A stretch of DNA of 64,000 bases from JBBATK01 sp046297095 (GTDB taxonomy: Bacteria; Bacteroidota; Ignavibacteria; Kapaibacteriales; NICIL-2). The notes below the pieces were generated by a model. It saw only the letters and a list, made by a program, of their open reading frames with translations, had not been told where the DNA came from and searched no databases. Where the stretch lies: contig JBKCNS010000012.1 in NCBI GenBank assembly GCA_046297095.1, positions 1 to 64,000 on the forward strand, written 5' to 3'. Position numbers and translations under genes: made by a program. Every line of letters starts with the position of its first letter. The stretch's first letter is position 1. Below, piece after piece: positions 45,901 through 54,561 of the stretch.

Positions 45901-48849
45901 TCCGGCGATCTCGGTAAGTGTGGGAGCTCCATGACCTATGTAATTCAACCACACCGCTCCCCTGCCGTTGATGGTGTTATGTAAATCCGCCGTGGCTGAA
46001 TACGAAGGGTTTCGAGTGGCGCTTAACGTGGTAATGATAGTAGTATCACCGCAAATAGTATACGGCTGAACAACAGGATCATCACTGCTCACAAGTGGCA
46101 CCAAGCCGGCTAGAGAGATGTCGCGAAAATCAACTTGCTCGGCCTCGCCCGTTCCACCCGACAGAAATACAAAATGTTTCCACCATGAGGCCGGCGGCAA
46201 GGTATCGTACGCTATTACTTTATCCACCATGGCCCTAGCCTGCTCGGGCGTCTCTACCGGCAATCGTCCTACGTTCAAATCAGGAAGCAAGTCATTACCA
46301 TCCACTAATGAATACCACACATCGCTGACCGGCTTGCCATAGGTTGGAACAAAATCCTTCTTCAATCCATAGGGTGGTATTCGGCGGCCATCCCAGCTTG
46401 CATCGCCAAACAGCAGAACATTTCGCAAACGACTACCCTGCCACGAGGTATACGCGAACTTCAGGAACTTGCGAATTGCATGCGGTGACTTGCGCCCACC
46501 GGAAAAATCGCGGTAGATATCCTCCACATCAATCACCTTTGCCGTTACGCCACTTTTCGATCTGAATGAAGCCAGCCTGCGAGCTTCGGATATGAAATCT
46601 TTGTGTGTGATTATCACATATCGAGCTTCTACGGAGTCTGTCAATAAATCGGGCCCGGTGGCATCGCTTATCAAGGCTGTTTCAATCTTATCATTCGAGG
46701 CCACGAACACATCATTCGATCCCGATTCTATGGGCAACAATACCTCGTATCGGCCACCGTTCGCCGAGCGAAGAAAATGTGCCACGGTTACGGAGGAATC
46801 TCCGGCATACTCCTGGCCTTCGGCGGCAACACCGTTTACGATAAGCACTCCATAGCACGATGGACGCGCGGGCACTTTGACACATCCACGCGACCGCAGC
46901 CATGCTTGCACATCGGAGCTGAAATTTGATTGATCGTTCGACACTAAACACACGGCACCGGTACCGGGCAGTGAGCGCAGAAAACCAATCAGCTCAGCAG
47001 ATGCCGCGGGCCCGCTCCACTGCTTCGCTACGGAATACTCGGGGGCCGAGAAGTACATCACGTGTGCTTGCGCTGTAGATGTAGTGTACAACAGCGAGTC
47101 GTTACGATGAACAGTGGCCGATGCGTTCGAACCTGAGCGCACACCGGCTGTGATAGTCACACCCGGCTGTGCCGTTAAGGTTCGGGCAACATTTCTCACC
47201 GTATCAAATGCCACGACCTGGGCTGAGCCAAGATTCGGCACGCGCAGATTCGTTTTCGTTGAAGCTCCGGAGAATATAGTACCATACAACTCTCCATCCC
47301 ATGCAAAGGGCTGCACACGTCCACGCAGCTCGATAAAATCCAGTATTTGTTTCTCGGAATAATTCTGCACATCGGTGTTGGCGCCCAGCGAAACAGCCCG
47401 CACACGAAGGTCGCCACCGAACACATCCTGCGCACTCAACGAGGCACGAACAACACGTTGTTGCGTGCTGTCGAATGTTTCGTCGTACACCAGCTTTTCG
47501 TTCAAAACACACTGTACACGCTTATCGGGATTCGCTTCGCGAATGTTGTTGATAGCGTTATATAATATGCGGACATGAAGGGAATCGCTTGGGCTTGTGG
47601 AGGGCACAACAGGAATACGAACATCGAAAGGTGTTCGCCTATCAAACGCCGCCCAATACCACTTCTCGCCTTCCACATTATCGGTCACAAAAAACGCGTT
47701 GAAAGGATCGTCATTAAAGTAGCTCTGATTGTAATCATGTTCTTCCTCGATGTGGCGCTCAATACTCACCATTGCTCGGCTGATGGGCAACGATGTATCG
47801 AGCAGAGATCCTTGAGAAAACCGAGGAGCAACTGTGGAAGAGTCTACCGAGAGATACATGGCATGTTCCGCCGTAAAGCAACCCAACCATGTGGAGTCTC
47901 CGGATTCGCGCTTGCCCGGGAAATATATAGAGGTATTGTCGCCAAGATATATGTCCGCACCGTCCACATACAGACGCATCTCGCTTTCGCCATCGCGCAG
48001 ATGCAAGGATGACAAGGATACGCCACGCCACTCCGGACACACTGCAAGCAGTTGCGGAACATTGATTCGGGCTATACCGTCGCGCGTGGTTGCTATACGC
48101 AGGCGCTTGCCTTGCACGGAGTTCAATGGAGCAATCCGGGCTTCGCGTTGATTTGCCGATATCCGCGTGACGGAGTTCATCGCGGCTGCTGCATCATCGG
48201 TGGGCGCTAGGCTATGAACCCGTGAGCAGAATGCATCATTCAACACCCGAATGCCGGGCTTGTCGTCGTCATTTCTCAGTTCGTGAGTATGCAGGGAGGC
48301 TCCGACGAATTGAACTCGGATGAGCACCGAATCCATCACCAGTGCTTCCGTCAAAAAGCTTTGTACACGAAGTGGTTGTAGTTCTATGCGGGCGATGTGA
48401 TGTCCGGCAGAAACACCGATGCGTTCTATATGAACACTGAACTCACTGTGCGCAGGAAGAGAGGCTTCATTAGCGAGTACAGCACGGGTAGATACTCCGG
48501 CAATAGTCGCACTTAAGATGCCCTGGGCAGGAACGCTCACAAAGTACTGCCGTACGAACGCAGCGCGTTCTTTATGTCCGTCCGTCGGTATTTGGTATGG
48601 TGAAAACGCGTTCTGAGTTCCGTTCTGTATTCCGCTCTGAGCTGTGCTTTTGGGATTCTTTCTATCGATGCCCGACTTCAACGCAGACGCTACCTGAATC
48701 TGTCGCTGAACTACTTGCGAGAGTCCGGAAACGGTGATTTCGAGACCGCTCTGTGAACATCGCGCACGCACCTTCTCTTCTGCCTCACATGGCAAGGCCA
48801 GGAAGAAGAAGGAAACAAGGAGAACGACAAAACGAGTTAGCTGGCGCAT
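42913..48849 (-). CDS. porU: PorU-type T9SS C25 sortase, large form with sorting domain
   Basis: A 1978-residue exported protein with a signal peptide (MRQLTRFVVLLVSFFFLALP). A gingipain-like C25 peptidase domain spans about 740-1110 with His973 (NYIGHGAPT) and Cys1003 (SAVACQNAAF) as a likely catalytic pair; PorU in T9SS cleaves sorting domains and attaches cargo to the outer surface. RKSPHAIRKFLKFAY and LFGDASWDGRR near 795 are typical. A long beta-domain region follows, ending in a CTD from about 1888 (FPNPFTQTAAVRFDL...). At nearly 2000 residues it is well above most PorU proteins, mainly after the peptidase. It is preceded by the GldL-like protein gene. Confidence 0.85.
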   Translation of the reverse strand: MRQLTRFVVLLVSFFFLALPCEAEEKVRARCSQSGLEITVSGLSQVVQRQIQVASALKSGIDRKNPKSTAQSGIQNGTQNAFSPYQIPTDGHKERAAFVRQYFVSVPAQGILSATIAGVSTRAVLANEASLPAHSEFSVHIERIGVSAGHHIARIELQPLRVQSFLTEALVMDSVLIRVQFVGASLHTHELRNDDDKPGIRVLNDAFCSRVHSLAPTDDAAAAMNSVTRISANQREARIAPLNSVQGKRLRIATTRDGIARINVPQLLAVCPEWRGVSLSSLHLRDGESEMRLYVDGADIYLGDNTSIYFPGKRESGDSTWLGCFTAEHAMYLSVDSSTVAPRFSQGSLLDTSLPISRAMVSIERHIEEEHDYNQSYFNDDPFNAFFVTDNVEGEKWYWAAFDRRTPFDVRIPVVPSTSPSDSLHVRILYNAINNIREANPDKRVQCVLNEKLVYDETFDSTQQRVVRASLSAQDVFGGDLRVRAVSLGANTDVQNYSEKQILDFIELRGRVQPFAWDGELYGTIFSGASTKTNLRVPNLGSAQVVAFDTVRNVARTLTAQPGVTITAGVRSGSNASATVHRNDSLLYTTSTAQAHVMYFSAPEYSVAKQWSGPAASAELIGFLRSLPGTGAVCLVSNDQSNFSSDVQAWLRSRGCVKVPARPSCYGVLIVNGVAAEGQEYAGDSSVTVAHFLRSANGGRYEVLLPIESGSNDVFVASNDKIETALISDATGPDLLTDSVEARYVIITHKDFISEARRLASFRSKSGVTAKVIDVEDIYRDFSGGRKSPHAIRKFLKFAYTSWQGSRLRNVLLFGDASWDGRRIPPYGLKKDFVPTYGKPVSDVWYSLVDGNDLLPDLNVGRLPVETPEQARAMVDKVIAYDTLPPASWWKHFVFLSGGTGEAEQVDFRDISLAGLVPLVSSDDPVVQPYTICGDTTIITTLSATRNPSYSATADLHNTINGRGAVWLNYIGHGAPTLTEIAGWDTTSSNNIDRPYILSAVACQNAAFAERDVTSINENFLHAYRRGAIAVMGSTGYGVPMVQQLLMIVMFTEMAQGKARTLGEVFTRAEANLGQFSGSSVYRGVFYQCCLLGDPLTRLPFDTIVRPVVLRGSVRVEDQEGSEFVTEDKDSAYVSMRIFNAGVSADTAVPVAIIRRIDNLTDTLWTVIPSLCNENDIRVALSTRSIAGDHRLRIEIDPLNTLGRVFIQDSAVEFTFRVYSPRPLALEPLAGWDVSASAPVFRFLFSSPQRMGDDVQLELRSKNEVLHKVDFGSSLDVQRTSTHVEWRPDVRLKSGSKLEFAARSRNKESGDTSAWLVVPFYVRDSVSSSVRLASTIQDDESLFTITGLRRDTADKNGSWVMNNFIPYRVQSTVGHLYYDSLGVLRFDIVQGYQIRINNVTYGDNMYQRGVNVRTVNRYTGAVTAVRNFDTYADLDTCDNCFNGSGRTLNRFLRTAVSDSDYVLMALCGGSYGTAFVARDLDTFKMHLKALGSRSYNLLQDPRSFAFAAARDTSSFTVHEMVNTDSSGAYSQSDTVTIEGYLRISPPEASITTPIFGPAKRWRAFSAQGLFPDSAVRVDVRILGYRTPYSTPDTLMKAEGVRLSLDSIRSTEYPYLRAHIHLIRTGLSADAACSGVEFEMDPLPEFAVVPGSFVVTPDSTLRGDTVMMGGSFTRISPRAESDSISVAINIRTAEGTDNGRSLSLLVSQPSVDTEYSLRDTSSTLSYAARTVCSFTIDPDNVFPELYRFNNSARSELRISNDEQAPYISVFIDSLPATDGMWVSRKPLVWAYTTDNSRLIMDNAAGLTARVNLVPIDTAADALYSYRKLEELRTVPWAPAQAQEAITFSPQLEYGTNTIRIRARDYFGNESVRNVSVQVNRDVATDSVVVFPNPFTQTAAVRFDLRSPVLNQTVQLQMYDLRGNIVRSYRMLARLGSNTIIVDDRDDMGNLLMQGCYYYRLFTGEDVNLDMRTGVLILVR

Positions 48850-48881
48850 CTGTACGAAAACGTGTACATAGTAGTAACACG

Positions 48882-48889
48882 CAAAAATA
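48882..48889 (-). promoter_or_regulatory. TATTTTTG promoter -7 element of the porU-like gene
   Basis: On the minus strand TATTTTTGC ends 32 bases before the ATG at 48849, so the gene probably has its own promoter after the upstream terminator. Confidence 0.5.
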
Positions 48890-48951
48890 CCCGAGGATTC
48901 ATTTTAGTAATGAACAAGGTATAAAGAGATATAGGCGCCCGGATGGATAGG

Positions 48952-48988
48952 AGAAAAAAAACGGGGCCGTGATCTTCGCACAGCCCCG
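48952..48988 (-). terminator. Intrinsic terminator between the GldL-like gene and porU
   Basis: On the minus strand CGGGGC (48988-48983) pairs with GCCCCG (48967-48962), extended by CAC/GTG around a seven-base loop, and is followed by eight T. It lies 21 bases after the stop of the GldL-like gene. Confidence 0.88.
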
Positions 48989-49008
48989 GTAACGAATAGT
49001 CTGTCTAA

Positions 49009-50352
49009 TTACCGACGATCGATAGTTTCTTTGAAGCCGATCTTCAAATTCTCTACAATTGCCTGGCTGAGAACCTTACGCATGGATTCGTTGTCGGTAA
49101 GGTGCTCGCTGAGAGCTTGTTCAACGCGATGCTTGATGATCTCCGAAGACTCACCGATGAGCTTGTCCACGAAGGTGCGAATATCACGCTGCTGCTCTTG
49201 CAATACATCCAACTGCGAACGGCTTGCGTCTTCCATTTTCTTGAGCATTTTATCCATACGCTCTTCTTCTTCAGTGTAGAACAATGTGAACGCCAAGAGC
49301 GCCAACATGGAGAACTCAAGAAGAATTGCAAACAGAATCACCGAGGGACGGGTAGCGGGGATAAACTTCAAACCGCGGATACCTACCGCGATAATCAGAA
49401 GAGCAGCTCCACCATACGCAAATCCGGTAACGTTATTCGAGTACGACTCGGTAAAGTGGTGTGACATGTACAAACGCAATGCGCTGCCGATTTTGAAGTG
49501 ATTGTCCATCCACTCGTGAGCGCGCTTGATATCCTCGAGCTCCCCTTCCACGAAATCGCTGAAGTGCTCACGGATTCTGATGTACAAACCATTGTTTCTG
49601 AATGCTACAAGGTCTGTGTTCTTGTCGAACACATCTTCGAAGTGAATTGCCTGATGTGAACCAAAGGTATCGCCTTCGCCTTCAGGTGTGGTTCTGTTCC
49701 ACACTACGCGATACAGCTCAGTAAAGTGCTTACGCTCAGTTTCACCGCGCTCAGCCAGCTTATCGTCCGGCATTGTGAGCATCTCGATGATCTCTTCCGA
49801 AAATCCTGTCTGCAGGCGAGCCTTGGATTTGTTGTTGTGAATCTCGCGCTCCACCTTAAGCGAGATGTAACCGATGCTGCTGGGCATTACCAACGTAACG
49901 AGAACAGCAAGTACAAAACCCACGTCGAACGAAAGAATCCAGAAACCGTACGGCTCAAGATAAATAGCTTCGTCGCCAAGCTTGGGAGCACGAACAACCC
50001 ATTCGCCCGCTTCTTTGGAATAGCCGTGAATCTTTTCTTCGCGCTTGTACGAACTGAAATCGAAGATGTAATCCTGCTTGATGTAGTCCTTCTTTACTTC
50101 CTGTCCGATGTGTTTTTCGCCCTCTGGTGTAGGCAAGGCCTGAAGTCCTTTGAACTTCTCCAGTTTGCCCACCGACGCCTCCGGCTTGAACTGGGAAACA
50201 ACAAAACCCTCCACCATACTACTCAGAATGAGAGTCTGGAAGGCCACGGTTACCACGACTACAAGGCCGAGAAAAACCGCGTAGTGGACAAAAGACGTTT
50301 TGTACTGTCGGGAGTCTATATTCTCCGCGCTATATGATGACATTGTTGTCAA
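49009..50352 (-). CDS. Four-TM protein with GldL-like C-terminal helical hairpin and coiled coil
   Basis: A 447-residue protein I do not recognise as a whole. It has helices at about 22-46 and 135-158 separated by a soluble segment (50-130), a soluble domain (165-305), then a helical hairpin (about 309-328 and 337-359) and coiled coil (361-400). The hairpin, FAYGGAALLIIAVGIRGL then VILFAILLEFSMLALLAFTLF, parallels that of the GldL-like protein at 33333 and GldL itself, with Glu346 at the equivalent place in the second helix. The ending is acidic and helical. It lies just upstream of the PorU-like gene, with its own terminator. A T9SS-related motor role is inference. Confidence 0.75.
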   Translation of the reverse strand: MTTMSSYSAENIDSRQYKTSFVHYAVFLGLVVVVTVAFQTLILSSMVEGFVVSQFKPEASVGKLEKFKGLQALPTPEGEKHIGQEVKKDYIKQDYIFDFSSYKREEKIHGYSKEAGEWVVRAPKLGDEAIYLEPYGFWILSFDVGFVLAVLVTLVMPSSIGYISLKVEREIHNNKSKARLQTGFSEEIIEMLTMPDDKLAERGETERKHFTELYRVVWNRTTPEGEGDTFGSHQAIHFEDVFDKNTDLVAFRNNGLYIRIREHFSDFVEGELEDIKRAHEWMDNHFKIGSALRLYMSHHFTESYSNNVTGFAYGGAALLIIAVGIRGLKFIPATRPSVILFAILLEFSMLALLAFTLFYTEEEERMDKMLKKMEDASRSQLDVLQEQQRDIRTFVDKLIGESSEIIKHRVEQALSEHLTDNESMRKVLSQAIVENLKIGFKETIDRR

Positions 50353-50445
50353 CCCCTAAAATGTGAACAATAATGCTTGAAATTTCTTTTTTGGGCGGTT
50401 TTTGCCACTCCCGACGGCTGCTGTCGGAAGCACCTTTGCATAGAG

Positions 50446-50453
50446 CAAATATA
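50446..50453 (-). promoter_or_regulatory. TATATTTG promoter -7 element of the GldL-like gene
   Basis: TATATTTGC on the minus strand matches TAnnTTTG exactly and ends 93 bases before the ATG at 50352. Confidence 0.4.
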
Positions 50454-50624
50454 CAACAAAGCCGACATTGACATCGGCCTAACGCTGCCGCGGAACAAAA
50501 ATGAATAAAAGGAAGGTCCGCACCACCATGATGTACTTCTTTTCATTCTAAATGCATTTTTTTTCCTTGGCCTACAACGTGCGCAAAACTGACCGTTCGC
50601 ACACTTTACGTACTTTTGTTCCGC

Positions 50625-50789
50625 ATGCGCATAGCCACTCTCACAGCATCCTTCTCTTTGGGTTTCCGCGGTACCATTCGCGGGGGCTCTTTTATTACGT
50701 GGCACAAACAGAGGCAGGCGCTTCTTCTTGCACTTGTCACGGCATCTGCTATTCCCCTGGCAGCTATACGCGAAACCGTCATCGGTTAG
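50625..50789 (+). CDS. Possible small protein, 54 residues
   Basis: ATG at 50625 to TAG at 50787 encodes MRIATLTASFSLGFRG... with a hydrophobic stretch (QALLLALVTASAIPLAAI) near residues 32-49. TACTTTTG at 50611-50618 matches the -7 motif and would place the transcription start at or next to the ATG, implying a leaderless message. No homolog is recognised, and a 54-codon open frame is possible by chance. Confidence 0.2.
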   Translation: MRIATLTASFSLGFRGTIRGGSFITWHKQRQALLLALVTASAIPLAAIRETVIG

Positions 50790-50974
50790 AGATTCTGATC
50801 TCGCTTGGATAATCTGTTGCACCCACACGGCTCGAACATTTCTTTTTTGACAACGGGCCAAACCTATTCGTGCTCGATAGAATGTGGGCCAACATCAACG
50901 TCAAGTAATCGATGATCCCGACGCAGTCCAGCGTTTCTTCCACAACGAATCACATCACGAACTTTTTACCAATT

Positions 50975-52330
50975 ATGAATACCAACGGTTTTTCTTCGAA
51001 TATTCAGCCCGGCCACGTACATGGCACCCTGCAGAAGCACATGCTGGTGGACGGCTTCCCCTTTGTTCTGGATCTGGACAAAAGCGGCAACGGCTATTAC
51101 GCCGATGCTGTTACCGGACGCTCATTTGTGGATTTCTTTTCTTGCTTTGCCTCGGTACCACTGAGCTTAAACCATCCGGGCATGCGAACCGACGAGTTCA
51201 TTCGAGAGATAGGTCGCGTTGCCTTGCACAAGCCGTCGAACTCGGATTTATATACCGATGTCATGGCAGGTTTTGTGGATACCTTGTTTGCCACAGCCGC
51301 GGCTAAACATTTTAAGTACAGTTTCTTCATTGAAGGAGGAGCACTGGCAAATGAAAACGCCTTGAAAGTTGCATTCGACTGGAAAGTGCGTAAGAATTTT
51401 GCCAAAGGGTACACTCGGGAAGTAGGCCACAAAGTGATACACTTCCAGCAGGCCTTTCACGGCAGAAGCGGATACACCATGTCTCTGACAAATACGGATC
51501 CGAACAAGGTAGCATTGTTCCCCAAGTTCGATTTCCCCCGCATTCTGAATCCCAAAATGGTATTCCCCTGCACCGGAGAAACTCTGGAGCACGTAATGAG
51601 AGCAGAAGCAATGGCTGTGCGCCAAATGGAGATGACCATTCAGGAGCACGGTGATGATATTGCTGCGATTATCATGGAGCCCATTCAAGGTGAAGGCGGA
51701 GACAATCACTTCCGTCCGGAGTTCTTGCAGCAAGTGCGCCGCATTGCCGATGAAAACGATATACTGTTGATCTTCGATGAAGTTCAAACAGGCGTGGGAA
51801 TGACCGGCACGTGGTGGGCATTCGAGCAGCTTGGCGTGCAGCCGGATATCATGAGCTTTGGCAAGAAGATGCAGGTATGCGGAATACTCGTTAGCGACCG
51901 TATCGACGACATCAACGATCACGTGTTTCGTGTATCAAGTCGTATCAATTCCACATGGGGCGGTAACCTGGTAGACATGGCGCGTGCGCAGCGGTATCTT
52001 TCCATTATTCACGAGCAGAACTATATTCACAATGCGGCTCAGCAAGGAACATACTTGCTGAACAAGATGCACGCTCTTGCCGCAGAGTTTCCGGCAATGA
52101 TCTCCAACGTTCGCGGTCGCGGGTTGTTTGCCGCATTCGATATGCCGGATGCTCATGTTCGCTCGGCCTTCATCGAGGAAGCGTACAACCAAGGCCTACT
52201 GATTCTTGGATGCGGCTCGAAGAGTGTCCGCTTCCGCCCTACGTTGGACGTAAGCACGTCGATCATTGATGAGGGCACGCATATTATCGAGACCGTTGTG
52301 CGATCGCTTCAGGCCAAACATTCATTCTAA
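50975..52330 (+). CDS. lat: L-lysine 6-aminotransferase
   Basis: The protein has 451 residues from the ATG at 50975. It is a class III PLP aminotransferase that moves the epsilon-amino group of lysine to 2-oxoglutarate. FFIEGGALANENALKVAFDW near residue 120 and IIMEPIQGEGGDNHFRPEF near 230 are diagnostic; ILLIFDEVQTGVGMTGTWWA holds the PLP-contacting Asp, and SFGKKMQVCG near 298 contains the Schiff-base Lys. It resembles the lysine-specific group rather than ornithine or acetylornithine enzymes. It is not next to other lysine degradation genes. Confidence 0.9.
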   Translation: MNTNGFSSNIQPGHVHGTLQKHMLVDGFPFVLDLDKSGNGYYADAVTGRSFVDFFSCFASVPLSLNHPGMRTDEFIREIGRVALHKPSNSDLYTDVMAGFVDTLFATAAAKHFKYSFFIEGGALANENALKVAFDWKVRKNFAKGYTREVGHKVIHFQQAFHGRSGYTMSLTNTDPNKVALFPKFDFPRILNPKMVFPCTGETLEHVMRAEAMAVRQMEMTIQEHGDDIAAIIMEPIQGEGGDNHFRPEFLQQVRRIADENDILLIFDEVQTGVGMTGTWWAFEQLGVQPDIMSFGKKMQVCGILVSDRIDDINDHVFRVSSRINSTWGGNLVDMARAQRYLSIIHEQNYIHNAAQQGTYLLNKMHALAAEFPAMISNVRGRGLFAAFDMPDAHVRSAFIEEAYNQGLLILGCGSKSVRFRPTLDVSTSIIDEGTHIIETVVRSLQAKHSF

Positions 52331-52383
52331 CTGGCATAATTGCCGGGCGCCGGTATCGCGCACGGGCTCATTGCCCCGTATTG

Positions 52384-54450
52384 TTATTCCGGTAGAGCAT
52401 TGGTTTGCAATGCTCTACGGAATTCCTCCTCGTTCAGCACACGAACACCAAGTTCTACGGCCTTGTCCAGCTTCGAACCGGCAGCCGCACCGGCAACAAC
52501 GTAGGATGTTTTCTTGCTCACACTGCCGGAAGTTTTAGCTCCGCGTTGCTCGATGAGTTCCGCGGCTTCCGTTCGGGTCATGGATGTAAGTTCACCGGTA
52601 AGAACAAAGGTGAGCCCGGCCCACTCCGACGATGCACTCTCTGATGCCGCCGATTCCATCTGTACGCCTGCAGTCTGTAAACGCAGCACCATATCACGCT
52701 CGTCGGCATCGCTGAAGAACGACACAACCGATTCGGCTATGCGCGGACCTATCTCGTCCACTGCGGTAAGCTGCTCACGTGTTGCTTCAGCCAGCAGTTC
52801 GATACGGGGAAATGCCTTGGCCAAAACTTTGGCTACTCCTTCGCCCACAAAACGAATGCCTAATGCAAACAACACCCGATGATACGGTACGCTTTTGCAT
52901 TTCTCTATTCCGTTGAGCAGCTTCTCTACTTTTCGTTCGCCCCATCTGGGCAGAGTGGCTAACAGCTCTTTGTGATCGGCCAGACGAAACACATCGGCCA
53001 GGTTATGTATCAACGAACGCTCGATCAATTCATCTACCACTCGTTCGCCCAGTGAATCGATATCCATTGCCTTGCGTGAGGCGAAGTGCTCGATGCGCCT
53101 ACGAATTTGCCATGGACAACGAGCTGATTCGCAGTAATGATTTGCTTCGCCTTCGGGCCTGTGCAGCAGGGACTGCAATGGGCACGGGCAATGCTCCGCA
53201 AAGGCGAAGGGCACTGAATCCGCCGAGCGCTTCTCCGGCACCACGGCACAAACTTTGGGAATCACTTCGCCGCCCTTTTCAATCAACACCGTATCACCGA
53301 TACGCAGATCAAGTTCGCGCACAAAGTCTTCATTGTGCAGAGTGGCCCGCGATATCGTAGAGCCCGCAAGATGAACCGGTTCAAGCTCTGCTACCGGCGT
53401 CACAGCTCCGGTACGCCCCACTTGAAAGGTAATGCCCCGCAACACCGTTGCGGCTTGCTGCGCTTCGTATTTGAATGCAACTGCCCACCGCGGAGACCGC
53501 GCCACGTATCCCAACTCTTCTTGCTGACGCAGAGAATCTACTTTTATCACTACCCCATCAATCTGAAAATCCAGATCGTTTCTCTTTGTTTCGTATTCGT
53601 CGATGAATTTCAAAACCTCGTTCATGGACTTGCAGCGCCGAACATCCACACCCACGGCAAAGCCCATGTTCCTGAGAAGAACGGTGTTCTGCCACTGCGA
53701 TTCAAGGTCAGCAGTATCGGAACGCAGGAAGTATGCAATCATGCGCAAGTGTCTGGCTGCAACTTCCCGGGGATCCAACAACTTCAATGTTCCGGCAGTG
53801 GTGTTTCGCGGATTGGCGTATTCCTTTTCTCCTTGCTCTCGGCGCTCGTCGTTGAGCTCAAGAAAATCGTTGTTCGTCATGTACACTTCGCCGCGTACTT
53901 CAAACGACGCACGAAGCTCCGCCGGGCACGCGCTCTCGGGTATGGACAAGGGCACACTTCGAAGGGTCCGAATGTTCTGTGTGATGTCATCACCGGTTGT
54001 GCCGTCACCTCGTGTGGCGGCTTGCACCAGCATACCCTGCTCGTATCTCAGTGAGACAGCTACACCGTCTATCTTCAACTCTGCAATGTAGGAGTAGTCC
54101 CTTCCTTCAAGTCCCTGCTGAACCCGTTTGTCAAACGCCTCAAGCTCTTCTCGGGAATAGGTATTGCCGAGAGAGAGCATTGCCGTGGCATGCGTAACAC
54201 TGCTAAAATGCGGGAGCGGTGAGCCCCCTACTCTTTGGGTGGGAGAATCGTTGCTAATCAGTTCAGGGAATTGTTGTTCATAGCCTTCAAGTTCTTTGAA
54301 CAGAGCATCGTATTCTCTGTCTGATATCTCCGGGTCTGCAGCCACATAATAGGCGTGATCGTAGCGTCGCAGAAGTTCGCGAAGCTCATGCACTCTCTGC
54401 ACTGTTAACAATGGAGCGTTGTGTTCAGAAAAAAGTGACTCTGTGCCCAT
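52384..54450 (-). CDS. ligA: NAD-dependent DNA ligase
   Basis: A 688-residue ligase from the ATG at 54450, sealing nicks in replication and repair. ISDREYDALFKELEGYEQQF near residue 47 is domain Ia, YIAELKIDGVAVSLRYEQG near 115 holds the AMP-accepting Lys, and GITFQVGRTGAVTPVAELEP is the OB region. A helix-hairpin-helix set and a BRCT domain (about 605-688, LTFVLTGELTSMTRTEA) follow. The zinc finger near 420 reads HCPCP...YCESARCP, a C-x-C first half instead of the usual C-x2-C. Confidence 0.95.
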   Translation of the reverse strand: MGTESLFSEHNAPLLTVQRVHELRELLRRYDHAYYVAADPEISDREYDALFKELEGYEQQFPELISNDSPTQRVGGSPLPHFSSVTHATAMLSLGNTYSREELEAFDKRVQQGLEGRDYSYIAELKIDGVAVSLRYEQGMLVQAATRGDGTTGDDITQNIRTLRSVPLSIPESACPAELRASFEVRGEVYMTNNDFLELNDERREQGEKEYANPRNTTAGTLKLLDPREVAARHLRMIAYFLRSDTADLESQWQNTVLLRNMGFAVGVDVRRCKSMNEVLKFIDEYETKRNDLDFQIDGVVIKVDSLRQQEELGYVARSPRWAVAFKYEAQQAATVLRGITFQVGRTGAVTPVAELEPVHLAGSTISRATLHNEDFVRELDLRIGDTVLIEKGGEVIPKVCAVVPEKRSADSVPFAFAEHCPCPLQSLLHRPEGEANHYCESARCPWQIRRRIEHFASRKAMDIDSLGERVVDELIERSLIHNLADVFRLADHKELLATLPRWGERKVEKLLNGIEKCKSVPYHRVLFALGIRFVGEGVAKVLAKAFPRIELLAEATREQLTAVDEIGPRIAESVVSFFSDADERDMVLRLQTAGVQMESAASESASSEWAGLTFVLTGELTSMTRTEAAELIEQRGAKTSGSVSKKTSYVVAGAAAGSKLDKAVELGVRVLNEEEFRRALQTNALPE

Positions 54451-54561
54451 AGCTGATGTCCAGTTTCGCGAAAAACGATTTTCTCCAGGTGACGTGTACG
54501 ACGTGCGTAATTCGAAGGCGGCAATCCTATCTTGCGTTCGCACCACTTACGGAGACAATTC

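Larger units (their letters stand above)
50353..50974. other. 622-base interval without a convincing gene
   Basis: This is the only stretch over 300 bases without a supported gene. It holds a -7 element for the leftward GldL-like gene, a short 54-codon frame with its own -7 element, and the leader of the lysine aminotransferase. A Cys-rich leftward frame of 170 codons ends at 50349 but has no family features. Confidence 0.6.

Noticed and set aside
50349..50861. 170-codon minus-strand frame rich in Cys and Arg
   Set aside because: It ends inside the start of the GldL-like gene, crosses that gene's -7 element and has no motif; the composition looks noncoding.
51248..51922. 224-codon minus-strand open frame
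   Set aside because: It lies antisense inside the lysine aminotransferase gene and shows no recognisable domain.
53335..54054. 239-codon plus-strand open frame
   Set aside because: It lies antisense inside ligA, whose own motifs are clear.
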